Shown in pieces: positions 3,940-10,695 of a stretch of 10,695 bases of DNA; positions within the stretch are counted from its first letter, which is position 1, and the number at the start of each line of letters is the position of its first letter. This stretch comes from Flavobacteriaceae bacterium UBA3179 (GTDB taxonomy: Bacteria; Bacteroidota; Bacteroidia; Flavobacteriales; Flavobacteriaceae), in NCBI GenBank assembly GCA_002364245.1, contig DEXR01000022.1, forward strand, positions 97,739-108,433, read 5' to 3'. The position numbers and the translations under genes were made by a program. Below the pieces are notes generated by a model. It did not search any database. It was not told the DNA's origin and saw only the letters and a program-made list of their open reading frames with translations.

Positions 3940-6867
3940 ATGAAATTAAAACTATCCCTATTGGGATTTTTATTGCTGACAGTCTTTTCAATAAAAGCCC
4001 AAGACAAAAATGGAGAGAAACCCACATTTATAGGAAAAGCAATTTCTATGCAAAAGGTTCCTTCCATAGCTTCACAAACAAACCTTGCTCCCGCTAGAGT
4101 GAAAGAAACAGAAATGAACGATGCAAGAGCCTCGAAAAACAATGTAGTCCCAGGAAAGGATCCGCAAACCGAGGATGATTATTTTGTGCGTAACCCAAAC
4201 AAGTTGGAGGGAAAAATTGCAGGAAAAGCACCAACTTTAGTGTTTGATGCAGCAGAATCAAACTCACAGCCTACAGATCCGGCTTTAGCAGTAGGCCCTG
4301 ACCATGTATTTGTGGTTTTTAACACAGGTTTTATAATTTATGATAAAGCAGGTAATGCATTAACAAGCCAAATAGCACCAAATCCAACTATTTTCCCCAA
4401 TGGAGGATGTTGTGACCTTACTGTGTCATATGATAATGCTGCAGACCGTTGGGTAATAACCTTTTTAGGCGGTGGAGCACAAGTAGCAGTATCTGATGGC
4501 CCCGATCCAGTTAATGACGGTTGGTATACGTATACAATCCCTTCAGTAAATGATTATCAAAAACTTTCAGTATGGAGTGATGGATATTACATAACAGACA
4601 ATACCTCTAATACGAATAATCGTATTTATGCTTTAGAACGTGATGCAATGTTAGCTGGTGACCCGAATGCACAAATTATTGGGTTTCCGCTTCCTGGAAT
4701 AGCAACTAATGGCTTTTATAGCCCACAAGCAATTAACGTAACTGATGATAACATGCCCGCAGCAGGTAGCGCTCCAATTGTATATTTACAAGATGATGCT
4801 TGGGGCGGAGTCTCAGAAGATCATTTAAAAATATGGTCAGTAGATGTAGATTGGGACACTCCAGGAAATTCAACCATCTCTCAACCCAACGAAATTACCA
4901 CGACTCCTTTTATTTCTGTTTTTGACGGAGGAAGCTTTTCAAATCTAACACAACCGGGGGGTGGTGCTACAATTGATGCACTACAAGCAACAATTATGAA
5001 TCAAGCACAGTTCAGAAAGTTCTCTGGTCATAACTCGGCTGTTTTTAACTTTGTTGTTGATACAGATGCTTCTGGAGGAAAGTTGGCTGGAATACGTTGG
5101 TTTGAATTACGTCAGCCAGGTGATGGACAGCCTTGGACCATCTACCAAGAAGGAACTTTTACTTCAACAAACGGTAAACATGCTTGGCACGGAAGTATGA
5201 TGATGGACTTTCAAGGTAATATTGGTATGGGCTATACAGCTATGGCCGGTCCAGACACGCCAAACCCAACAGACTTTAGGGTTAGTTCATATTATACTGG
5301 TAGGTTTGCTTCAGACCCATTAAATACCATGACAATTTCAGAGGAGCTTATTGCTGCGGGTAACCAAAATATACCAAGCTATAGATACGGTGATTACAGC
5401 AAAATAGACTTAGACCCAAACAATGATAAAGAGTTTTGGTTTATTAACGAATATATGAACAGCGGTAGAAAAGATGTAGTTGGGGTTTTCCAGATTGCAC
5501 CTAACTTTAATGATGATGTTGGAGTAGTAAGTATTGACGAACCTGTTACAGGAACATTGTCTGCAAATGAAGATGTAACTGTGACTATTTTTAACTTTGG
5601 TCAAAATTCGGCTTCTAATTTTGATGTAACGTATCAAGTAGATGGTGGAGCATTAGTTACCGAAACATTTGCAGGGCCATTGGCTTCAGCAACCTCGGCA
5701 CAATACACCTTCACGGCTACTGCAGATTTATCTACAGTTGGCAACACGTACTCAATTACTGCAGCTACTGATTATGGAGCTGATGAAGACAATACCAACG
5801 ATTCAGCAACCAAAGAGGTAACGTATTTAGAACCAAACGATATAGGTGTTACGGCTATTACGTCACCAAATTCCGGTGAAAACTTAACTGCTTCTGAAAC
5901 TGTTACCGTTACCATCAATAACTTTGGCGGAGAGCCACAGTCCAATTTTGATGTTTCTTATGATATTAATGGTAACATTGTAACCGAGACCGTTGCTGGG
6001 CCATTGGCAGGAAATTCGCAAACGGCATACACCTTTAACCAAACCGCTGATCTTTCAGCCTTTGGAACATACAATTTTACGGCTTATACCTCCTTGCCTA
6101 ATGACAGCGATACATCTAACGATTCAACTTCAAAAGTAGTGGTCAACTCCAACTGCCAACCAGAATCCAATTGTACATTGGGCGATGGTATTCGTTTATT
6201 TCAGGTAGGTGATATTAATAACTCTTCAGGTTGTGACCCTGACGGATATGGAGATTACACTAATCTATCTACAGATCTTGAGATTGATACAACTTATGAT
6301 CTTACCATTACTACTGAATACGGTAGTCAATATGTTCGGGTTTGGATAGATTTTAACGATGATTTTGTCTTTACATTAGATGAGTTGGTGGTTGATAATT
6401 ATCAAATAGCGCCTGGTGATGGTGGAGGGACTTATACCGAAACAATGGACCTTATCATTCCAGACGGTGTGACTTTGGGACAGCACTTAATGAGAGCCAA
6501 AACAAATTGGAATTCACCTGTACCAGATGATGCTTGTGAAGAAACATCCTATGGTGAAACAGAGGACTATATGGCCAATATTTTTGATCCATTAAGTACA
6601 AATGACCCTTTTTCCGAAGCTCAATTTACCGTTATCAATACAGGAAACAACAACTTTGATGTTACCTTGAAAACGCAATCGGTTACTGGAAAACTGGAGC
6701 TTTCTGTTTATAATGTCCTTGGACAACGTTTAGTGTACCGAGTGCTTGAAAACGAAGGCGAAGGGTATAACTACAATTTGAATATGAACTATGTGAAAAG
6801 CGGAGTATATTTAGTAAAATTAGGAAACAGTAAAATAGGAAAAGTGCAACGGATTATTGTTGAATAA
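3940..6867 (+). CDS. Secreted multidomain protein with T9SS sorting domain
   Basis: This 975-residue exported protein is a predicted cargo of the type IX secretion system. A signal peptide (1-20, ending SIKA before Q21) is followed by a polar leader to about 95. Residues about 97-520 look like an all-beta, propeller-like domain beginning with DPALAVGPDH and a nearby FIIYDKAGN; a CC pair falls in NGGCCDLTVSYD. Two tandem CARDB-type Ig-like repeats follow (about 526-629 and 634-735). Next is a GEVED-type domain (about 739-880) with VRVWIDFNDD and the hallmark near its end as GETEDY, plus several cysteines that may form disulphides. The last 80 residues are a type A T9SS sorting domain (LSVYNVLGQRL, then SGVYLVKL). 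By family knowledge the protein should cross the outer membrane through the T9SS and be released or attached to the cell surface. No catalytic motif is recognisable; adhesion or binding is a guess. The start has no Shine-Dalgarno sequence, as usual in this phylum. Confidence 0.92.
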   Translation: MKLKLSLLGFLLLTVFSIKAQDKNGEKPTFIGKAISMQKVPSIASQTNLAPARVKETEMNDARASKNNVVPGKDPQTEDDYFVRNPNKLEGKIAGKAPTLVFDAAESNSQPTDPALAVGPDHVFVVFNTGFIIYDKAGNALTSQIAPNPTIFPNGGCCDLTVSYDNAADRWVITFLGGGAQVAVSDGPDPVNDGWYTYTIPSVNDYQKLSVWSDGYYITDNTSNTNNRIYALERDAMLAGDPNAQIIGFPLPGIATNGFYSPQAINVTDDNMPAAGSAPIVYLQDDAWGGVSEDHLKIWSVDVDWDTPGNSTISQPNEITTTPFISVFDGGSFSNLTQPGGGATIDALQATIMNQAQFRKFSGHNSAVFNFVVDTDASGGKLAGIRWFELRQPGDGQPWTIYQEGTFTSTNGKHAWHGSMMMDFQGNIGMGYTAMAGPDTPNPTDFRVSSYYTGRFASDPLNTMTISEELIAAGNQNIPSYRYGDYSKIDLDPNNDKEFWFINEYMNSGRKDVVGVFQIAPNFNDDVGVVSIDEPVTGTLSANEDVTVTIFNFGQNSASNFDVTYQVDGGALVTETFAGPLASATSAQYTFTATADLSTVGNTYSITAATDYGADEDNTNDSATKEVTYLEPNDIGVTAITSPNSGENLTASETVTVTINNFGGEPQSNFDVSYDINGNIVTETVAGPLAGNSQTAYTFNQTADLSAFGTYNFTAYTSLPNDSDTSNDSTSKVVVNSNCQPESNCTLGDGIRLFQVGDINNSSGCDPDGYGDYTNLSTDLEIDTTYDLTITTEYGSQYVRVWIDFNDDFVFTLDELVVDNYQIAPGDGGGTYTETMDLIIPDGVTLGQHLMRAKTNWNSPVPDDACEETSYGETEDYMANIFDPLSTNDPFSEAQFTVINTGNNNFDVTLKTQSVTGKLELSVYNVLGQRLVYRVLENEGEGYNYNLNMNYVKSGVYLVKLGNSKIGKVQRIIVE
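5515..6147 (+). repeat. Tandem duplication encoding two CARDB-type Ig domains
   Basis: The protein segment starting DVGVVSIDEP (residue 526) is repeated about 108 codons later as DIGVTAITSP (residue 634). Shared pieces in the same order are VTVTI-NFG, SNFDV-Y, VTET-AGPLA, YTF, TADLS and NDS-K-V. DNA identity also survives: GGGCCATTGGC at 5674-5684 and 5998-6008 (offset 324) and AATTTTGATGT at 5617-5627 and 5944-5954 (offset 327). The copies have diverged and carry small in-frame length changes, so the duplication is not recent. Confidence 0.85.
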
Positions 6868-6890
6868 CTATCCTTTTTAAATTAAGTAAC

Positions 6891-6921
6891 AAAAGGCGGA
6901 GCATATAAGTTCCGCCTTTTT
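6891..6921. terminator. Bidirectional terminator between the two large envelope genes
   Basis: AAAAGGCGGA at 6891-6900 pairs with TCCGCCTTTT at 6911-6920 across a ten-base loop, followed by another T on the plus strand and by TTTTGTTACTTAATTT on the minus strand. It lies 23 bases past the stop at 6867 and 7 bases past the minus-strand stop (6930-6928), so it can serve both convergent genes. Confidence 0.87.
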
Positions 6922-6927
6922 CATGCT

Positions 6928-9900
6928 CTAAAAATAAGCTCTTAATTGTACGCTACCGGTATGGACTGTTTTTGATGTTTCACTCTTTCTACCAAAATAC
7001 GAAAGATTAGCATCTAGGTATTTAGTTATTCTTTTCTGAAATAATACTTGCCACGTAAAATTGGTACCCGGCTGCAGTCCTTCAAGCATTTGGTAAGCCA
7101 CTGGCGAAAAAGCACTACCTGAAAAATCGTTGGTAATATAATTTAACTCACCGTTCATCGAAATTTTTTCGGCGTTACTATATGCAAACGAAACCCCTAA
7201 TTTTTGCTGATTCAATTGTTCCATTTCCCCTAAGGTATTGTCTTTGTTAGCAAACTGATAAAACACATCAAACCGGGTCTGTCGGTCCAGTAAATAAGAA
7301 ATTTTAGGTTCAAACTCGTACGTATCTAATTGAAAGTTTCGTCCAGAAAAATTTTCCGAAGTACTTTCATTATTCCCCAAAGCACCTTTGAGGTTTAACA
7401 GCCAACTTTCCCATACTTTATGGTTAAATTTTAATTGATGACTCTGTAATGTGTTTTTCTGAAGCCCTACCGAAAGTAAATTGTCACTGGAAGAAGAAAT
7501 ATACGTGTAACTTGTTGTGTATCGTTGTTTCCCGCGGTTAAAAAACAACGCATTCCTAAAGTTGAGGTTTAACCCTAATTGGTTGTCGCCTCCATTTTCA
7601 AAAGGGTTTATGTTAAACCCATCATTATCGCGTCGTACCTTACGGTCAATTACATAAGATGTTTGGTTGTAAAACTTGGAGAGTATTTTGAAAAATCCTT
7701 CTTTATTAGACCATTGTTGTGGATTTAAAGTAACAATCTGGCTGAATTTATTCTGTCTAATTTTAATAAAAACCTGGTTGGGCAATAATACCCGAACATA
7801 TTCTGCCTGATCTTGAAACTGTGCTACTTCAAACTCTTCAAGCTCTTGAACTCCATTATCATTATAATCGTTCCAAGTATAAACCCCTTGGCCGGGATCC
7901 ACTTTTACATAGGTGAATTCTTGTTGCGGCACCACCCCGTTGTTGGATTCCAACGTGGTATTAAGCCGTATTCCATTGTCAAATAAGGATTGGTTGTAGG
8001 TAATACGAGAATTTAAAGATTTCTCAAGGCTTTCTTCTCTTGACACAATAGGGTTTATCACTTCGCTTAAGCCTATGCTATCTTTATTTTGTAATGCTTC
8101 CCGTTTTAAAACCCTATAATTGGCAAATACTGAAAGTTGCGTATTGTCGTTGCTAATTAATTTCGATTTCAAAAAGTAAGTGTTCGAGCTGTTTACTTTC
8201 TCAAGCGTTGCATTGCGAATACTATCGTTAATTTGATGCCGGTAGCCTGCTTCTACAAAAACATTTGTGCTATCACCAATGCCTGCAAATGCCTCGTACG
8301 ACTGAAACTTTTGGCTTACAGGTGTTAATTCATCATCTTGTATGGTTCGCACTTGGTTATCTTCATACGCTATTTTACCGCCCACCCAGCTTTTATTGAA
8401 GGAATAGGTTGTGGTGTTTGCTAAGCGTGTAAATTTACTTTCCAGTGAATCGCTTTTACTGTTCAACAAGCTTGCATTAGTTCGGCTTCGTAAATTTTTT
8501 AATTTTATTGCTGAGGTGATTACGTGCCGTACCCCACTAAAGTTTTCAGAAAAATCTAAATTTTGGAACTCATAACTTCCACCACCAATTTCAGGATGTG
8601 AAAAATCTACTCCAGACGTTATAAAGCGTTGATCCCCCATGGGGTTTATCAAGTTCCAATCCCGATTAAATTCAATGTTATACAGTCGTTCAATGGTTCT
8701 AAAATCTTTGTTGATAAAATCTACCGTACCATACCCATTTACTTGTAGAGTATCCTGCGTATTCAAAATTTGTTGTCTGGCAGTTAAACGGCCTGCAAAT
8801 CCATCGTTATTGCCGTCGTCAATGTTAGAGAATAGATTAAGATCGTTTTGGCTTCCGGCTATTTCAAAACCAATGTCTGTTTTTTCCGAAGGGCGATACC
8901 GACCATTCAAGCCACCAATTTGTAATTTAGTAGGTGCGTTTAATTGTATAATGGGCTCGTAATTTCCTTGTGGGACTCCGTTTAAAGGAGCGACATATTC
9001 AAAAATACGACTGATGGCACTTTGGTCACTTACTACATAATTGCCTTGGTTATTGCCTACCAACGTAAACCGAACGCTAAACAATTCATCTTCTGGATTA
9101 TTGGAGAAAACAAATACTTCCTGGCCATCGATAACTTCTTTTTTATATAAAATTTTGTTTTCTGAATAGGAATCAGGAATAGCTGAAGGAGCAATCATTT
9201 TATCCATGTCATCGCCAGCTGCCCCTAAAATAGCTACTTGCTCTTCTGATAAGTTTTGCTGCAACGGTTGATTTTTGGCATCATTTTCCGAATAGATATA
9301 CGTGCCAATATCCAGTTTCTCACTGTTGTAATTTCCTCCACCATAACCAATAAATCGAGTGTAACTACGATCGGAATATTGATATTCAACCGTAATACGC
9401 ATATTCGCGGTAATGGGGTACGTTGGATTAAATTTTATTTCCCCAGCGTTATAATCGATTACATAGTCATTGTTTTCTCCTCTTTGTAACAACAGGCCGT
9501 TCACATACACCCGCTCGCTACCCGAAACAATCAAGATGAACAATTCGCCATTTGGGCCTACTAATTTATAAGGCCCTTGGTTACCTTCCTGCCCAGTAAA
9601 TTCACTTCGTTGAAATACTCCTCGAACAATTGCACCACTGGCAAAAGCTGAGGTTTTGGCTCCGTTTTCGTGTTCAAAAGTACCGCCAAGAGCAATTCCC
9701 TGAACTTTTTTAGTAAATCGGCCAAAATAACTATTGTTGTTTTCAAGATCTACATCACCTGCTCTTATTTTCCAATTATCGCTGTAGAGTTCAATAAAAA
9801 TCTGATCAAATTCATCTAAACTTTGCGAATAACCACCTTCTTGTGTAGGTATGTTGGCATCTTGTATCGAAGCTCTAATAGAAACCTTATCACTTAATTT

Positions 9901-10398
9901 TCCCGTAATCTGAAGGTCTAGCTGCGAATTTAAAACTGCGTTTTGATTGTTCCCAATGGTAATGCCTCGCGAAATACTTCCCACGGTATTCAAACCGTCA
10001 AAAGGAGTAAAAGTGTTACCCGCAGTGCTTTCTTCTAAGGAATATAATTTCTCGATGGCACCGGTATTTTCAACAATTAAATTTTTATCAAACGTATAAT
10101 AATCACGAGTTAAAAAAAGAGGATAACGTAGGTATTCAATGGTGATGGAGTCTTTGGATTGTTTAATTTCTTCAGAAAAAACAACAGTTCCTTTTTCATA
10201 ATCCACGGTATAAGAAAGAGAATCGATAACTGCTCCTGTATTGTCTATAACTCGAAACCGGGAAGGGTTGATGCTAAAACTATCTACTACAACGGTATCG
10301 GTAACCACTGTTTTTTTTGTTCGATAATTAGACGGCGTATCCTGCGCAAAGCCAACTGCGGCTATAAGAAATGCTAAAATAAACAGGTATAATTTCAT
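6928..10398 (-). CDS. Large outer-membrane beta-barrel protein, function unknown
   Basis: This 1156-residue protein has a clear signal peptide (1-18, ending GFA before QD) and ends in an aromatic residue (LRAYF), as outer-membrane barrels do. Residues about 35-110 form a small beta domain. A conserved-looking block SISRGITIGNNQ with LDLQITGKLSD (141-170) and DEFDQIFIELY (195-205) follows, then VYVNGLLLQRGENNDYVIDY (297-316) with GEIKFNP, the style of domain seen in large Bacteroidota surface proteins including parts of SprA. From about 490 to the end the sequence is a long run of alternating polar/hydrophobic strands with turn residues, consistent with a large barrel. An EF-hand-like loop lies at 844-855. 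At 1156 residues it is about half the length of SprA, so it is not SprA itself. Substrate and partners are unknown; I see neither a TonB box nor a typical TonB-dependent receptor plug. The start at 10398 is fixed by the signal peptide and a strong Shine-Dalgarno sequence. Confidence 0.88.
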   Translation of the reverse strand: MKLYLFILAFLIAAVGFAQDTPSNYRTKKTVVTDTVVVDSFSINPSRFRVIDNTGAVIDSLSYTVDYEKGTVVFSEEIKQSKDSITIEYLRYPLFLTRDYYTFDKNLIVENTGAIEKLYSLEESTAGNTFTPFDGLNTVGSISRGITIGNNQNAVLNSQLDLQITGKLSDKVSIRASIQDANIPTQEGGYSQSLDEFDQIFIELYSDNWKIRAGDVDLENNNSYFGRFTKKVQGIALGGTFEHENGAKTSAFASGAIVRGVFQRSEFTGQEGNQGPYKLVGPNGELFILIVSGSERVYVNGLLLQRGENNDYVIDYNAGEIKFNPTYPITANMRITVEYQYSDRSYTRFIGYGGGNYNSEKLDIGTYIYSENDAKNQPLQQNLSEEQVAILGAAGDDMDKMIAPSAIPDSYSENKILYKKEVIDGQEVFVFSNNPEDELFSVRFTLVGNNQGNYVVSDQSAISRIFEYVAPLNGVPQGNYEPIIQLNAPTKLQIGGLNGRYRPSEKTDIGFEIAGSQNDLNLFSNIDDGNNDGFAGRLTARQQILNTQDTLQVNGYGTVDFINKDFRTIERLYNIEFNRDWNLINPMGDQRFITSGVDFSHPEIGGGSYEFQNLDFSENFSGVRHVITSAIKLKNLRSRTNASLLNSKSDSLESKFTRLANTTTYSFNKSWVGGKIAYEDNQVRTIQDDELTPVSQKFQSYEAFAGIGDSTNVFVEAGYRHQINDSIRNATLEKVNSSNTYFLKSKLISNDNTQLSVFANYRVLKREALQNKDSIGLSEVINPIVSREESLEKSLNSRITYNQSLFDNGIRLNTTLESNNGVVPQQEFTYVKVDPGQGVYTWNDYNDNGVQELEEFEVAQFQDQAEYVRVLLPNQVFIKIRQNKFSQIVTLNPQQWSNKEGFFKILSKFYNQTSYVIDRKVRRDNDGFNINPFENGGDNQLGLNLNFRNALFFNRGKQRYTTSYTYISSSSDNLLSVGLQKNTLQSHQLKFNHKVWESWLLNLKGALGNNESTSENFSGRNFQLDTYEFEPKISYLLDRQTRFDVFYQFANKDNTLGEMEQLNQQKLGVSFAYSNAEKISMNGELNYITNDFSGSAFSPVAYQMLEGLQPGTNFTWQVLFQKRITKYLDANLSYFGRKSETSKTVHTGSVQLRAYF

Positions 10399-10404
10399 AG
10401 TATT

Positions 10405-10415
10405 CTCCTCTGGAG
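10405..10415 (-). promoter_or_regulatory. Strong Shine-Dalgarno sequence with masking hairpin
   Basis: On the minus strand AGGAG (10409-10405) lies six bases before the ATG at 10398, an ideal Shine-Dalgarno site. Few Bacteroidota genes carry one because their ribosomes largely hide the anti-Shine-Dalgarno sequence. In the mRNA, CUCC (10415-10412) can pair with GGAG (10408-10405) over an AGA loop, a 4-bp hairpin that would cover the site. The motif is seen; the control role is inferred. Confidence 0.6.
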
Positions 10416-10617
10416 GCAGGAATCCCTTTACCTATACAACTTAACACAATGGTTTTTATTTTGTGGTTTTTTTAAGAAAAACTTTCAAAGTAGGTTTGAA
10501 AAGTTCTGTTGCAAGGTAGTAATAGGTTTAATTAGTTTATTAAAAATAAACCGAATACATGCTAAATGATATGAGTTAGAAATATAAAAATAAATAATGA
10601 AGAGGGTAACTTTTTAC

Positions 10618-10634
10618 TCAAGAACACTGCTTGA
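10618..10634. repeat. Short inverted repeat upstream of the tRNA promoter box
   Basis: TCAAG (10618-10622) and CTTGA (10630-10634) are exact reverse complements separated by seven bases, lying where the -33 element of the tRNA-Leu promoter should be. Five-base arms are short enough to be chance. Confidence 0.2.
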
Positions 10635-10656
10635 ATTTAAAAAAATTGTATTTTTG
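10631..10656 (+). promoter_or_regulatory. Promoter of the tRNA-Leu gene
   Basis: TATTTTTG at 10649-10656 matches the Bacteroidota -7 consensus TAnnTTTG exactly and ends 12 bases before the mature tRNA 5' end, so the primary transcript would carry only a short 5' trailer for RNase P to remove. A TTG at 10631-10633 is 15 bases upstream, slightly close for the -33 element. Confidence 0.55.
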
Positions 10657-10668
10657 CCGTCCCTATTT

Positions 10669-10695
10669 GCCTTGGTGGCGGAATTGGTAGACGCG
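10669..10695 (+). tRNA. tRNA-Leu, 5' part only
   Basis: The last 27 bases are the beginning of a leucine tRNA. GCCTTGG (10669-10675) is the 5' strand of the acceptor stem, T and G fill positions 8 and 9, and the D-arm has a 3-bp stem (GCG at 10678-10680 with CGC at 10692-10694) around a loop containing GGTAGA. This D-arm is typical of bacterial tRNA-Leu and unlike tRNA-Ser. The anticodon lies beyond the window, so the codon read cannot be given. Confidence 0.9.

Larger units (their letters stand above)
10399..10668. other. Divergent spacer before tRNA-Leu, 270 bp
   Basis: The spacer contains the Shine-Dalgarno region of the outer-membrane gene on the minus strand (10405-10409) and the tRNA promoter on the plus strand (10649-10656). 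A 7-base near-match to a -7 box on the minus strand (TACTTTG, 10492-10486) has a one-base instead of two-base gap and is not convincing. I see no further gene or structured RNA. Confidence 0.55.

Noticed and set aside
8639..8962. A 107-codon open frame on the plus strand, and similar frames at 9256-9489, 10159-10377, 1111-1434, 2015-2242, 2747-2953, 2862-3056, 3007-3222, 3924-4142, 5410-5637 and 9561-9746
   Set aside because: Each lies wholly or mostly within a well-supported gene in another frame, and none has a recognisable domain, signal peptide or plausible start region.
6928..10398. Naming the outer-membrane protein SprA or a TonB-dependent receptor
   Set aside because: It is about half the size of SprA, and I see neither a TonB box nor a typical TonB-dependent receptor plug. 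The resemblance is limited to short segments.
10466..10482. A hairpin GTTTTT / AAAAAC with a five-base loop upstream of the outer-membrane gene
   Set aside because: The stem is almost entirely A-T, has no T-tract role for any gene end nearby, and is expected by chance in this AT-rich spacer.
1..10695. Search by eye for CRISPR arrays, insertion sequences, attachment sites, integrases, toxin-antitoxin pairs or defence genes
   Set aside because: None was seen. There are no regularly spaced direct repeats, transposase motifs or defence domains, and the tRNA at the right edge is incomplete, so an attachment site at its 3' end cannot be judged.

Overview
The window looks like ordinary chromosomal DNA from a member of the Flavobacteriaceae (phylum Bacteroidota), probably marine or environmental. 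The evidence is AT-rich intergenic DNA, promoter boxes of the Bacteroidota type (TAnnTTTG), mostly A/T-rich start regions without Shine-Dalgarno sequences, a single-chain glycyl-tRNA synthetase of the Bacteroidota size, a secreted protein ending in a type IX secretion (T9SS) type A sorting domain, and a long outer-membrane beta-barrel protein of a family I associate with this phylum. I see no insertion sequence, integrase, CRISPR array, prophage gene or other mark of a mobile region.

Layout. At the left edge, minus strand, are the first nine codons of a gene (1-28) and, just upstream of it, a ComF-family phosphoribosyltransferase (53-727). A 78-bp divergent spacer separates comF from a plus-strand membrane-anchored coiled-coil protein (806-1696) of unknown function. 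That gene ends in a strong hairpin terminator whose T-tract runs into the likely promoter of the glycyl-tRNA synthetase gene (1759-3294), with the box only four bases before the ATG. A small lipoprotein gene (3330-3689, minus) converges on it and shares a bidirectional terminator that covers the lipoprotein's last codons. A 250-bp spacer with candidate regulatory elements precedes a 975-residue secreted T9SS cargo protein (3940-6867): signal peptide, propeller-like region, two tandem CARDB-type Ig repeats, GEVED-type domain and sorting domain. It converges across a shared terminator with a 1156-residue outer-membrane protein (6928-10398, minus), which has an unusually strong Shine-Dalgarno sequence for this phylum. 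The window ends inside a tRNA-Leu gene (10669 onward, plus).

How the genes relate. Most are separate transcription units, with alternating strands and three clear terminators, so little can be read from operon context. Housekeeping functions (glycyl-tRNA charging, tRNA-Leu, ComF) sit beside cell-envelope proteins of unknown role. The secreted protein would need the T9SS machinery, none of which is encoded here.

I found no convincing new multi-gene system. The points most worth a second look are small: a terminator fused to a probably leaderless promoter at glyQS, a bidirectional terminator inside the end of a coding region, a strong and possibly hairpin-masked Shine-Dalgarno sequence on the outer-membrane gene, and an EF-hand-like loop in that protein.
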